From assembly GCF_023347235.1 (NCBI RefSeq), contig NZ_CP094467.1, positions 1,178,001 through 1,242,000 of the forward strand: a DNA stretch of 64,000 bases. Reading direction: 5' to 3'. This document shows positions 1-8,175 of this stretch, in pieces (position 1 is the first letter of the stretch; each line of letters opens with the position of its first letter). The stretch comes from Faecalibacterium sp. I4-1-79. Lineage in GTDB: Bacteria > Bacillota > Clostridia > Oscillospirales > Ruminococcaceae. Below the pieces are notes generated by a model. That model saw only the letters and a list, made by a program, of their open reading frames with translations. It searched no databases and was not told the origin of the DNA. Made by a program: the position numbers and the translations under genes.

Positions 1-48
1 TCTTCCATGATTTCAGGCTCTCACGGCAAAGAAACTGCCGTAAAATAA
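1..48 (+). CDS. C-terminal tail of an upstream gene, cut by the window edge
   Basis: Frame 1 is open from the first base and ends at TAA (46-48), giving only 15 residues (ending GKETAVK). The next gene starts 52 bases later on the same strand with its own ribosome site, so this is plausibly the end of a co-transcribed upstream gene. The tail is too short to name a family. Confidence 0.4.
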   Translation, partial: SSMISGSHGKETAVK

Positions 49-100
49 CGTATGCACAAGAGCATCCGGCAGCTTTGCCGCTGCTCTGAGGGAGGTAAAA

Positions 101-592
101 ATGAGCTACGCCATCGTATTCAGCAGCAAAACCGGCAACACCGCACTGCTGGCACAGACCCTGCAGGAGCAGCTGCCACAGGCAGACTGCTGCTATTTCG
201 GCGCACCGGACGCTGCCGCATTGGCAGCAGATACCCTGTATGTGGGTTTCTGGACGGACAAGGGCAAGGCCGATGCCGACACGCTGGATTTTTTGAAGCA
301 GCTGCGCGGCAAGCGGGTGTTTCTGTTTGGCACCGCAGGCTTTGGCGGCAGTGCGCCCTACTTTGAAAAGATCCTTGCCGCCACCCGGAAGGCGCTGGAC
401 GGGAGCAATACCGTCATCGGCAGTTTTATGTGTCAGGGCAAGATGCCGGTATCCGTCCGGCAGCGTTACGAGGCCATGAAGGCAAAGCCTTTGCACATCC
501 CCAATCTGGACGCCCTGATCGAAAACTTCGACAAGGCGCTCTCCCACCCGGATGCCGCAGATCTGGAACAGCTGAAACAGGCTGTAAAATAA
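101..592 (+). CDS. Flavodoxin family protein
   Basis: This 163-residue protein begins with the flavodoxin phosphate loop (FSSKTGNTALLAQ, residues about 7-19), which binds the FMN phosphate. It continues with the alternating beta/alpha pattern of the family, including the LFGTAGFGG segment around residue 75 that would contact the flavin ring. It is cytoplasmic, with no signal peptide or membrane segment. The start is set by gagggaggt eight bases upstream. It probably carries electrons for a reductase encoded just upstream, but only the tail of that gene is in view. Flavodoxin-like partners of bilirubin reductase (BilS) occur in gut Clostridia; that identity is possible but cannot be shown here. 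Confidence 0.8.
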   Translation: MSYAIVFSSKTGNTALLAQTLQEQLPQADCCYFGAPDAAALAADTLYVGFWTDKGKADADTLDFLKQLRGKRVFLFGTAGFGGSAPYFEKILAATRKALDGSNTVIGSFMCQGKMPVSVRQRYEAMKAKPLHIPNLDALIENFDKALSHPDAADLEQLKQAVK

Positions 593-602
593 GTGAAAAA
601 GA

Positions 603-635
603 GCGACCGCACATGGTTTTGTGCGGCCGCTTTTT
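603..635. terminator. Intrinsic terminator between convergent genes
   Basis: A 10-bp stem with one mismatch (gcgaccgcac / gtgcggccgc) is followed by five T residues. It lies after the flavodoxin stop and 17 bases from the stop of the convergent minus-strand gene, so it may serve both. Confidence 0.8.
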
Positions 636-651
636 CTGTATGGGACAAACG

Positions 652-1344
652 CTAGTCAATGGTGGTTTTGGTGCGTCCGATGCCGATGACGGCGGTGGAA
701 ATCTTTTTCCAGCTGTCGCAGCCGCACACGCCGTCCACCCGCAGGCTGGTGCGCTTCTGGTAGCCCCGCAGCGCCTGTTCGGTGCGGGCACCAAAGATGC
801 CGTCGATACGGCTGCCGGTCTGGTAGCCAAGGGTGGAAAGTGCGTCCTGCAAGATCATGACATAGCAGCCCCGGCTGCCCCGGCGCAGGGTGGGGTAACC
901 GGCGGTGGTGCCGCTGCATGCCGGGGTGCCGTAGCGGCGGTCAAAGTGCACCCATGTGGGGGTCTGGCTCAGCGGCTCCACATAGCCCCATGCGCCGGTA
1001 GCGCGGGCGGCGTTGTAAATGGCGGTGCGCTGGCGCTGGTCAAGGCTTTGCCCTACGTCAAACGCTACCCCTGCATAGTGCTGGCTGCGGGTGCCGTGAC
1101 CGCCCTCCCAGATGCGGCGGAAGGCATACCCCACCGGGATGCCCCTGCCGTATTTGCGGCGGGTCAGGTTCCACGCTTCCATAGCGGCAATGGTGGTCCA
1201 CAGGGTAGGGCTGGCCGATTTTCCCCGGAACTCCCGCAGCCGCAGGGTGGTCAGGGTGCTGTAAGGCATGGGGTCGTTCTCGTTCAGGTTTGCGTAGGTG
1301 TACACCTTGTTTTCGTAGGCGTCATAGATCAAAAGGCGTGCCAT
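652..1344 (-). CDS. M15-type peptidase with C-terminal peptidoglycan-binding domain
   Basis: The 230-residue protein has an M15/VanY-like zinc peptidase region at about residues 40-145. The metal-site pattern is visible as SQHYAGVAFDVG (His and Asp ligands) and WVHFD (third His). A PG_binding_1 repeat fills the C-terminus (about 150-220, DGIFGARTEQALRGYQ). Such enzymes trim peptide stems of peptidoglycan. No signal peptide is seen, which is common for enzymes made in the mother cell during sporulation. The start overlaps the stop of the upstream gene (gaaggaggaaTGAgggATG), so the two are translationally coupled. The sporulation role is an inference from domain pairing. Confidence 0.75.
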   Translation of the reverse strand: MARLLIYDAYENKVYTYANLNENDPMPYSTLTTLRLREFRGKSASPTLWTTIAAMEAWNLTRRKYGRGIPVGYAFRRIWEGGHGTRSQHYAGVAFDVGQSLDQRQRTAIYNAARATGAWGYVEPLSQTPTWVHFDRRYGTPACSGTTAGYPTLRRGSRGCYVMILQDALSTLGYQTGSRIDGIFGARTEQALRGYQKRTSLRVDGVCGCDSWKKISTAVIGIGRTKTTID

Positions 1345-1347
1345 CCC

Positions 1348-3960
1348 TCATTCCTCCTTCTCGCAGCCGTAGGGGTCGGTGCACTGAGCTTGCAAAGCGT
1401 GCCATGTTTCCCGGTACACGATGCCGTTTACCGGGTGCAGCCCCGCCTGCTGCTGGACAGCCCGCACGGCGGCAGCGTCTGCCGCGCCAAAGCGGTTGTT
1501 ATCGGCCACATAGCCCTCGCCGCAGGAAAGTTGCGCCCGGCGGTTGAGCCAGTACTCCACCTGCCCCACTTCTTGCCCGGCGCTGCCCTCAGCGATAGCA
1601 CGCCCCGGGTAAGCAGTGCTGGGCGTGGTGCCCCGGTCGGGGTTCGGGGCATGAGCGGCCAGCTGCAAGCTCAGCGCTTCCACCGCCGTCCATGTGTCAG
1701 CATCTGCAATGCCGGTCTGCTCCAGCCCTAATAGCTGCTGGGCGCTGCGGGTGGCGGCGGCAGTCTCGTCGGTATAACGGTCGGCAAGGGGCGGAGCTTC
1801 CACGCTGGAAAAATAATAGGCGATGCGCTGCAAAAGCAGATTGTAGTACAGCACGGTCTCGCCGCTGCTGCCCACTGTCAGCGGCGTGCCGGGGTAGGGC
1901 AGACGCTTTAAGGTGACCACCGGGCCGGAGGAGCGCAGCTGGCTGGCGCGGCCGTAGAGGGAGTTCCATGTGGTGCGCCCCACTATGCCGTCCACGGTAA
2001 GCCCCGCAAACCGCTGGTACGCCCGCACCGCCCGCTCGGTGTCCGCGCCAAACTTTCCGTCAATGCTTACCGGCGGGATGCTGCTCTCGTAGGCGCTCAT
2101 GAGGTAGAGGTAAAATTGCAGTTCCCGCACCGCTGTGCCGGCAGAGCCGGTGCGCAGCACGCCCGGGTACTCGCCGGGGCGCAGGGAAGAGGAGAGCAGC
2201 CGGTTGGCGATATCGTTGTACACCTCGTACAGCTTTTGCCATGTGGTGCGCCCCACCACCCCGTCTGCCGTCAGCCCGAAATAGCGCTGGAACCGCCGCA
2301 CAGCCGCTGCCGTATCCGCGCCGAATTTTCCGTCCACGGTCACGCTTTCAAGGCTTGTGTACACGGTGCGAGCGATCTTCAGCCAGAACTGCACCAGCCG
2401 CACATTCTGCCCGGAGGCACCCTCCCGCAGCGGCGTGCCGGGGTAGGCGTTGGGGGTGCCGTTGTCGGACTGGATGCTCAAAAATTCGTCGTACAACTCC
2501 TTCCAGGTAGTCTGCCCCACTATGCCGTCTACGGTAAGGCCGTATTTGCGCTGGAAAGCGCGCACCGCATTGGCGGTGGCAGTGCCGTATACGCCGTCTA
2601 CCGTTACGGAGGGGATGGCACTGTCGTACTGCGCCAGCGTGTTCAGCCAGAACTGTACCTGCTCCACAGCGCTGCCGGAAGCACCGGTGCTCAGCACCGT
2701 GCCGTTCCATGTGCCGTTGGACAGGGTGCCGGTGGAAGTCTCGCCCTCGCTGGTCAACTCGGCGAGGTCCTTTACCGATACATAGATGTAGCTGATCTTG
2801 TACCATGTCTGCCGCCCAACCACACCGTCGGCGGTCAGGTTGAACTGCTTCTGGAACGCCCGCACCGTGGCGGCCATCCGGCTGCCGAATACGCCATCCA
2901 CCGTCAGTTTGCCAAGGAAGGGATAGTCCTTGGCGATGCGGTTCAGCTGCCTTTGCAGGGTGAACACCGCCGCGCCGCGGCTGCCCTGTCGCAGCGGTGT
3001 ACCGGGGTAGCTCTGCGGGATGGAGCGGATATTCTTGGTGCGCACGATCTCGATGCTGCTGCCGTAGTAGTAGCGTAAGATCTGCAAGGCGCTGCGCCCG
3101 TTGTTGGCCAGTGTCACCGTGCCCCACTGCTTGAGCCCGGGGCAGGTGACCGACTTACCGTCGCAGTACTCGGAATAATAGGGGTTCACCGTACCGCTTT
3201 TGCGCAGATAGGTGTTGAAGATATCGTCTGTAATGCGCACCATCACCTCGAACACCGTGCGCCCGTGGACGTAGTACTGGTCGTAGCTGGTGGAGTTGGT
3301 AATGTTGAAGGTGTAGCCCTTGCTGGGGTACCATTCGGTGTAGATGCGGTTCAGCGCCAGCGAAATCTGGCAGTGGATGTTCGCCCGCAGTGCCTGCTCC
3401 GGCCAAGTAGGGTACACCTCGCTGGAGGCCACGTTTGCGATATAGTCCCGGAAGGACACCGTCACGTTGCGGGCGGCAGCCGCCGGTTTGCCCAGATGCA
3501 CTGTGATATTTTTGGGGATAATGACCTGTTCCAGCACCCGGGGCGTGCAGTTTTCCCGCGGCTGCGGGCCGCTGCCGCCGCTGCCCGCAAACAAAGCGTG
3601 CGGCGGGATGATGATGGGCGCGTTCGGGATGTCCCGGTCTTCCTCGGTGTCGGGCAGCATCTGGGGCTGTGCCAGCGTTACCTGTCCGGCAAAGATCTGG
3701 ATGCCCTCAATGCGCACGGTGCGGTAGCCGGGCTTTGCGGCGGTCAGACTGACAATGGCGTAGGGGCGGGTGGTGTTGTCCTCGTCCAGCGAGAGGGTGC
3801 AGGCGGGGGCTTCAACGGGAATATCGGCGGCGCTGCCGGTGGCATCAGTGATGCAGTGCAGGGTAAAGCCGTCCCCCTGCACCGCAACGGTCACCCCCTC
3901 CACGGGGGCAGACTGGCGTGCCGCAAAGGTCTGGATGCGGAGAGTTCCGGTGTTTTTCAT
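1348..3960 (-). CDS. SpoIID-like protein with six peptidoglycan-binding repeats
   Basis: The 870-residue protein has three parts. Residues about 1-110 look like a carboxypeptidase-regulatory-like beta fold (VEGVTVAVQGDG). Residues about 150-310 match the SpoIID/LytB pattern: a 'DYIANVASSEVYPTWPEQAL' block and a later TSYDQYY motif. The rest holds six PG_binding_1 units, each opening with YPG..L..GS.G..V and closing with VDGIVGRTTW; the fifth is the most degenerate. SpoIID proteins are peptidoglycan transglycosylases needed for engulfment, but here no signal peptide or membrane anchor is seen. Its start follows aaaggag nine bases upstream. It is co-transcribed with the M15 peptidase gene downstream, which suggests joint action on cell wall or spore cortex. 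Confidence 0.7.
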   Translation of the reverse strand: MKNTGTLRIQTFAARQSAPVEGVTVAVQGDGFTLHCITDATGSAADIPVEAPACTLSLDEDNTTRPYAIVSLTAAKPGYRTVRIEGIQIFAGQVTLAQPQMLPDTEEDRDIPNAPIIIPPHALFAGSGGSGPQPRENCTPRVLEQVIIPKNITVHLGKPAAAARNVTVSFRDYIANVASSEVYPTWPEQALRANIHCQISLALNRIYTEWYPSKGYTFNITNSTSYDQYYVHGRTVFEVMVRITDDIFNTYLRKSGTVNPYYSEYCDGKSVTCPGLKQWGTVTLANNGRSALQILRYYYGSSIEIVRTKNIRSIPQSYPGTPLRQGSRGAAVFTLQRQLNRIAKDYPFLGKLTVDGVFGSRMAATVRAFQKQFNLTADGVVGRQTWYKISYIYVSVKDLAELTSEGETSTGTLSNGTWNGTVLSTGASGSAVEQVQFWLNTLAQYDSAIPSVTVDGVYGTATANAVRAFQRKYGLTVDGIVGQTTWKELYDEFLSIQSDNGTPNAYPGTPLREGASGQNVRLVQFWLKIARTVYTSLESVTVDGKFGADTAAAVRRFQRYFGLTADGVVGRTTWQKLYEVYNDIANRLLSSSLRPGEYPGVLRTGSAGTAVRELQFYLYLMSAYESSIPPVSIDGKFGADTERAVRAYQRFAGLTVDGIVGRTTWNSLYGRASQLRSSGPVVTLKRLPYPGTPLTVGSSGETVLYYNLLLQRIAYYFSSVEAPPLADRYTDETAAATRSAQQLLGLEQTGIADADTWTAVEALSLQLAAHAPNPDRGTTPSTAYPGRAIAEGSAGQEVGQVEYWLNRRAQLSCGEGYVADNNRFGAADAAAVRAVQQQAGLHPVNGIVYRETWHALQAQCTDPYGCEKEE

Positions 3961-4051
3961 GGAGATACGCTCCTTTGCTGGTAAAAGTATGCTTCTGCCT
4001 CAGCGTATTCCGTCCGGCGCCCGGGCGTGCATGGCAATGCCCGCAGCAAAC

Positions 4052-4073
4052 AAAAAAGCCGCCCGTAGGCGGC
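4052..4073 (-). terminator. Intrinsic terminator of the redox operon
   Basis: On the minus strand a 6-bp GC stem (gccgcc / ggcggc, loop of four) is followed by six T residues. It lies 14 bases past the stop of the thioredoxin lipoprotein gene and separates it from the wall-protein operon. Confidence 0.8.
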
Positions 4074-4086
4074 AGGGGAGAATAGC

Positions 4087-4974
4087 TTATTTGGCGTTGT
4101 CCTTGGCAAGGGCGGCGTCAATATTTTTTTGCAGGGCGGCAAGGTTTTCTTCCTTGTCGATGCCGCCCAGCAGGGGCTGACCCACAACGTTGCCGTCCCG
4201 GTCAAAGACGTAGGTGGTGGGGAAGGCCATGATGTTCAGCGCGAACTTGCCGGCGTCGCTGCCGGAGGCAAAGTAGATGTTGCGGTAGCTTGCGCCCGTT
4301 GCAGCCAGCAGCTTTTTGGCGGTTTCAATGCCCTGCTGGTTGCCGTCCAGCGTCTCGGTGTTGATGCCAATCACCTCGCCGCCCTGTGCCTTGACCTTCT
4401 CGTTCAGGGCGTTCAGGTCGTCCAGTTCCTCTACGCAGGGCTTGCAGCCGTTGAACCAGAAGTTCACCACCGTAAAGGCGTTGCCCGCAAACAGGCTGTT
4501 GTCCACCGGGTTGCCCTCTAAATCGCTGCCCTCAAACTGGGGGAAGGCAGTGCCCTGTGCGGCAGCGCCGGAAGCAGAATCCTCTGCGGGGGCAAGGGCA
4601 GCGATCTGATTCTCGATATCCCGAATTTTTTCTGCATCGGCGGTCAGGGTCTTGTACTCCTCGTCCGAGAACTGATCCTTTGCCTTTTCCACGGCACTCA
4701 GCAGAAAATCGCCGTAGTTCGTGCTGAGGGTGGTTTCGGTCACGTTTTTGTCCATGGAGGAGAACACCTTCTCCCACAGGGCATCGTTTGCAGAAAGGAT
4801 TTCGTTCTCCTCTGCCAGCAGCTGCTCCTCGGTCTTGGTTTCCGCTGCCGCAGAGGAAGCGGAAGAAGATGCAGAGGATGCAGAGGATGCAGAGGATGCG
4901 CCCTGCCCGCAGGCGGCAAGGCTGAAGGCCAGCACAAGGCTGAGCGAAAGTGCAGTTACACGGTTGAATTTCAT
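4087..4974 (-). CDS. TlpA-type thioredoxin-fold lipoprotein
   Basis: A lipoprotein signal ends in LAAC (Cys at residue 21), followed by a Ser/Ala-rich linker (about 23-45), a helical region, and a C-terminal TlpA/AhpC-like thioredoxin domain (about 145-295). The active-site pair is visible in FNGCKPCVEE and the cis-Pro loop in AFPTTYVFDRDG. It should be tethered outside the membrane and act as a thiol-disulfide reductant. It is the last gene of a three-gene operon with a membrane ferredoxin and a small CXXC protein, five bases after the former. That arrangement suggests electrons pass through the membrane protein to this one; the direction and final acceptor are inferred. Confidence 0.85.
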   Translation of the reverse strand: MKFNRVTALSLSLVLAFSLAACGQGASSASSASSASSSASSAAAETKTEEQLLAEENEILSANDALWEKVFSSMDKNVTETTLSTNYGDFLLSAVEKAKDQFSDEEYKTLTADAEKIRDIENQIAALAPAEDSASGAAAQGTAFPQFEGSDLEGNPVDNSLFAGNAFTVVNFWFNGCKPCVEELDDLNALNEKVKAQGGEVIGINTETLDGNQQGIETAKKLLAATGASYRNIYFASGSDAGKFALNIMAFPTTYVFDRDGNVVGQPLLGGIDKEENLAALQKNIDAALAKDNAK

Positions 4975-4978
4975 GGTT

Positions 4979-5863
4979 TTACTCCTTTGTTGTTTCGGTG
5001 TTGGACTTGTCTCCCAGCCCGAACTTGTACTGGATGGCGTCCGTGGGGCAGGCTTTCATACACATCCCGCAGCGGATACATTCGGCGTGGTTGGGGGTCT
5101 TGGTAATGTCTACGTCCATCTTGCAAGCCTTTGCGCAGGCGCCGCAGGAGACGCATTTGTGGGTGTCTACGCGCATCTGGAACAGCGAGACCTTGTTCAG
5201 CAACGCATAGAACGCGCCCAGCGGGCACAGCCACTTGCAGAAGGGGCGGTAGAACACTACACTGCCCACAATGACTGCCAGCAGAATGCAGGCTTTCCAT
5301 GTAAACAGCTTGCCCAGCGCGGCGCGGATGCCGGCATTGGTCAGGGAGAGGGGGATAGCACCCTCCAGCACGCCCTGCGGGCAGAGATATTTGCAGAAGA
5401 ATGGGTCGCCCATGCCCAGCTCGTTGACTGCCAGCAATGGCAGCAGCACCACCATGACCAGCAGCACCGCATACTTTAAATAGCGCAGCGGCTTTAGCTT
5501 TTTGGTGGAAAGCTTGGGAGAGGGGATCTTGTGCAAAAGCTCTTGAAACCACCCGAACGGGCAGAGAAAGCCGCAGATAAAACGCCCCAGCAGCACCCCG
5601 AAAAGGATGAGGATGCCGGTGATGTAGTAGGAAAAGCGGAATTTGGAAGAGCCCACCACCGCTTGGAATGCTCCCACCGGGCAGGCACCGGCAGCGCCCG
5701 GGCAGGAATAGCAGTTCAGCCCAGGCACGCAGACGTATTTTCCGCTGCCCTGATACAGCGTCCCTTTGGCAAAGTTGGGCAGGTGGATGTTGGTCAAAAG
5801 GGTCGCCCCAGCCTGTATAAAGCCCCGGAAGCGAGCAAGGGGATTTAGTTTTTTCTTATCCAA
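4979..5863 (-). CDS. NapH/MauN-type membrane 4Fe-4S protein
   Basis: The 294-residue membrane protein carries Cys motifs of the NapH-like group: CYSCPGAAGACP near residue 50, CGFLCPFGW near 97 and CKWLCPLGA near 210. Two ferredoxin-type 4Fe-4S sites follow at the C-terminus (CVSCGACAKACKMD and CIRCGMCMKACPTD). Five or so hydrophobic segments lie between. Proteins of this type move electrons across the cytoplasmic membrane. Its start overlaps the end of the small CXXC gene by eight bases, and the TlpA lipoprotein gene follows after five bases, so all three are one transcript. A role in delivering electrons for extracellular disulfide reduction is inferred. Confidence 0.85.
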   Translation of the reverse strand: MDKKKLNPLARFRGFIQAGATLLTNIHLPNFAKGTLYQGSGKYVCVPGLNCYSCPGAAGACPVGAFQAVVGSSKFRFSYYITGILILFGVLLGRFICGFLCPFGWFQELLHKIPSPKLSTKKLKPLRYLKYAVLLVMVVLLPLLAVNELGMGDPFFCKYLCPQGVLEGAIPLSLTNAGIRAALGKLFTWKACILLAVIVGSVVFYRPFCKWLCPLGAFYALLNKVSLFQMRVDTHKCVSCGACAKACKMDVDITKTPNHAECIRCGMCMKACPTDAIQYKFGLGDKSNTETTKE

Positions 5864-5999
5864 TGCCTACACACTCCATACACAGCCGGATGGCTTTTGA
5901 AAATACGGTGTCTGCCTCGCCCCGCCATACGCCGAACAGCAGCATCAGCACCCCGGCGGCAAGCAAAAGCAGCTGCGCCTGTTTTTTTGTCATGAACAT
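5856..5999 (-). CDS. CD1871A-like small CXXC-motif membrane protein
   Basis: A short protein (47 residues from this start) with one transmembrane helix (LLLLAAGVLMLLFGVW) and a conserved tail, AIRLCMECVGIG. This matches the small CXXC proteins named after C. difficile CD1871A, which sit beside NapH-like ferredoxins. The ribosome site aggagg at 6005-6010 is five bases from the ATG at 5999 and eleven from an ATG at 5993; the ATG at 6002 is too close. The longer frame reaching 6038 has no ribosome site. It is the first gene of the redox operon. Confidence 0.75.
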   Translation of the reverse strand: MFMTKKQAQLLLLAAGVLMLLFGVWRGEADTVFSKAIRLCMECVGIG

Positions 6000-6062
6000 C
6001 ATAGCCTCCTGTTGTTTGATGGCACCAGTATACACCATGCGGGATAAAATTTCTGCTAAGAA

Positions 6063-6108
6063 AATCTTAACACGAATCTTAACACCGTCTGCTATAATCT
6101 GTTATAAT
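6063..6108 (+). promoter_or_regulatory. Promoter with PhoP-box-like direct repeats
   Basis: TTAACA occurs at 6067-6072 and 6079-6084, in a repeated 11-mer (aatcttaacac) with a 12-bp period. Two TATAAT boxes lie at 6093-6098 and 6103-6108; the second is 18 bp from the nearer TTAACA, which could serve as the -35 box. TTAACA repeats with a 4-6 bp gap are the classic site for PhoP-type OmpR-family regulators, so autoregulation by the next gene is likely. Confidence 0.65.
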
Positions 6109-6156
6109 GAAGAAAAACGCAAGAAACGAATTTTTACGGGAAGGGTGGAAAACAAA

Positions 6157-6834
6157 ATGCGCCTTTTGGTGGTAGAGGACGAGCACTCCCTGCGGGAGGA
6201 CATTGCCCGGAAGCTGCGGCTGTCCGGGTACGAGGTGGACGCCTGTGCAGACGGCGAAGCCGCGCTGGAAGCACTGGCGGCAGAGCGGTACGACCTTGTA
6301 CTGCTGGACCTCAACCTGCCCAAGGTGGACGGAATGCAGGTGCTGCGCAGCTTACGGCAGCACGACCTTGAGACCTGTGTGCTGATCTTATCGGCGCGCA
6401 GCGAAATCGCAGATAAGGTGGAGGGTCTGGATGCCGGGGCGAACGATTATCTTTCCAAGCCATTCCACCTTGCAGAGCTGGAAGCCCGGGTGCGCAGCCT
6501 GACCCGGCGCAAGTTCATCCAGCAGGATGTCTGCCTGTGCTGCGGGCGGCTCAACTTCAACACCTGCAGCCGCGTTGCCACGGTGGATGGTCAGACCCTT
6601 GCGCTGACGCGGAAGGAGAGCGGCGTGCTGGAATATCTGCTGCTGCATCAGGGACGCCCGGTCAGTCAGGAAGAGCTCATCGAGCACGTCTGGGACGGCA
6701 GCGTGGACAGCTTCAGCAACTCCATCCGGGTACATATCTCTGCCCTGCGCAAAAAGCTGCGGGCGGCGCTGGGCTACGACCCCATCCGCAACCGCATCGG
6801 GGAAGGCTATGAGATCGGAGGAGAGGTACAATGA
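6157..6834 (+). CDS. OmpR-family DNA-binding response regulator
   Basis: The 225-residue protein has a receiver domain (about 1-115) with the acidic pocket VVEDE, the phospho-acceptor Asp in LVLLDLNLPKVDG, and the Lys of SKPF. A winged-helix output domain follows (about 130-225, LTRKESGVLEYLLLHQGRPVS...GEGYEI). The ATG at 6157 follows agggtgg; the open frame extends further upstream but lacks a ribosome site and would begin inside the divergent operon's leader. It overlaps the histidine kinase gene by four bases (ATGA). Direct repeats over its own -35 suggest it binds there. Its target may include the divergent redox operon. Confidence 0.9.
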   Translation: MRLLVVEDEHSLREDIARKLRLSGYEVDACADGEAALEALAAERYDLVLLDLNLPKVDGMQVLRSLRQHDLETCVLILSARSEIADKVEGLDAGANDYLSKPFHLAELEARVRSLTRRKFIQQDVCLCCGRLNFNTCSRVATVDGQTLALTRKESGVLEYLLLHQGRPVSQEELIEHVWDGSVDSFSNSIRVHISALRKKLRAALGYDPIRNRIGEGYEIGGEVQ

Positions 6835-7979
6835 AGCGTTTGTCCCTGCAATGGCGCATCACCCTGCTGACGGCGCTGCTCATCGCCTGCGCCTGCGTGT
6901 GCATGAACCTGCTTTTATACCGCACCGGCGTTACCGGCATGGATGCCCTCAACGGCTTTATGATGCAGTATCAGCCCGGCAGCGCGGATTCCTTGACCAT
7001 CGAGATCCCGCAGGAGGAAATGTCCAGCCTGCTGGCGCATTTTTCGCAGGAAGTCTACGATGCAAAGGTGGTTTTTGGCCGCAAGGGCTGGTGCATCACC
7101 GCCGTGGTCACCATCCTCAGTGCCGCCATCGCTTATTTTGTCAGCGGCAGAGCGCTGAAACCGTTGCAGCAGCTTGCGCAGCAGGCGCAGCGGGTCGATC
7201 AGGACAGCATTGCCACCGCCCGTCTGGATGAAGATACCGTGCAGGAATTCAGGCAGCTGAGCCGGTCGGTGAACCGGATGCTGGATGGCCTGGCACAGTC
7301 CTTTGAATTACAACGGCAGTTTGCGGGCAACGCCGCCCACGAGCTGCGCACCCCGCTGGCTATTTTGCAGACGAAGCTGGAACTGTTTGCAGAGGAGCAC
7401 CCGGCCATGGATGCCGAGACTGCCGGGCTGGTCAGCTCTCTGCGGGAGCAGCTGGATCGCCTGACCGCCCTAGTGCGCACTTTATTAGAGATGAGCAATC
7501 TGCAATCGGTCTCCCGTACCGACCAGATCGCCCTTGCGCCGCTGGTGGAGGAAATTTTGACCGACCTGACCCCCCTTGCCCAGAAAAACAATATCTCCTT
7601 GCAGCAGGACTGCGCGGAACTGGGCATGGTGGGCAGCGATGCGCTGATCTACCGGCTGGTGTTCAATCTGGTGGAAAACGGTATCAAATATAACCGCCCC
7701 GGCGGTGCGGTGCGCGTCACCCTGCGGCGGGAAAAGCAAACTGCCGTGCTGCGCGTTGCAGATACCGGCCCCGGCATCCCCGTAGATTGCAGGGACAGCA
7801 TTTTCCAGCCCTTTTTCCGGGTGGATAAGTCCCGCAGCCGGGAGATGGGCGGCGTGGGGCTTGGCCTTGCCCTTGTGCGGGAGATCGCCGTGCTGCACGG
7901 CGGCAGTGTGACTGTGGAGAGCAGCAGCGAAAACGGCACCACCTTTGCCGTCACCCTGCCGCTGGCACAGCCCTGTTGA
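6831..7979 (+). CDS. Sensor histidine kinase
   Basis: The 382-residue kinase has a first membrane helix (about 10-28), a short sensor loop, a second helix (about 88-104), and a HAMP-like linker. The catalytic core is complete: H-box AHELRTPLA (phosphorylated His), N-box NLVENGIKYN, G1 DTGPGIP, F-box FQPFFRV and G2 GGVGLGLALV. The very short extracellular part (about 55 residues) suggests sensing at or in the membrane. It is coupled to the response regulator gene by a four-base overlap and is the last gene of the operon. Confidence 0.9.
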   Translation: MKRLSLQWRITLLTALLIACACVCMNLLLYRTGVTGMDALNGFMMQYQPGSADSLTIEIPQEEMSSLLAHFSQEVYDAKVVFGRKGWCITAVVTILSAAIAYFVSGRALKPLQQLAQQAQRVDQDSIATARLDEDTVQEFRQLSRSVNRMLDGLAQSFELQRQFAGNAAHELRTPLAILQTKLELFAEEHPAMDAETAGLVSSLREQLDRLTALVRTLLEMSNLQSVSRTDQIALAPLVEEILTDLTPLAQKNNISLQQDCAELGMVGSDALIYRLVFNLVENGIKYNRPGGAVRVTLRREKQTAVLRVADTGPGIPVDCRDSIFQPFFRVDKSRSREMGGVGLGLALVREIAVLHGGSVTVESSSENGTTFAVTLPLAQPC

Positions 7980-8014
7980 AGCAAGCAGAGTATGGAAATC
8001 GTGCTTCCGAATAA

Positions 8015-8073
8015 AGGCTTCCCCCGGCCGGGGGAAATCTGTCCCCAAGGGGTGAAGGCTTTTGCCCAGTGAC
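8015..8073. repeat. Palindromic intergenic repeat fragment
   Basis: The block cttcccccggccgggggaa, followed by tct.tcccc.aagggg, closely resembles the middle of the composite repeat near 45050. It sits in the 196-base gap between the kinase and epimerase genes and is flanked by imperfect aaaggctt arms. Confidence 0.5.
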
Positions 8074-8175
8074 GATTTGTGCAAGCATGGGAAGGGGCTT
8101 TATTTTTGGCACACAGGGGAGTATACTGGAAACAGCAGGCCCCGGAAAATAAGAAGGACAAAGGAGATACTGAAA

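Noticed and set aside
52-366. A 104-codon frame starting at 52 on the plus strand
   Set aside because: It overlaps the flavodoxin gene in another frame, has no ribosome site and shows no pattern.
4860-4905. Short tandem repeat (gcagaggat-type) in the TlpA lipoprotein gene as a phase-variation tract
   Set aside because: It encodes the Ser/Ala linker after the lipobox in multiples of three, so changes would not shift the frame.
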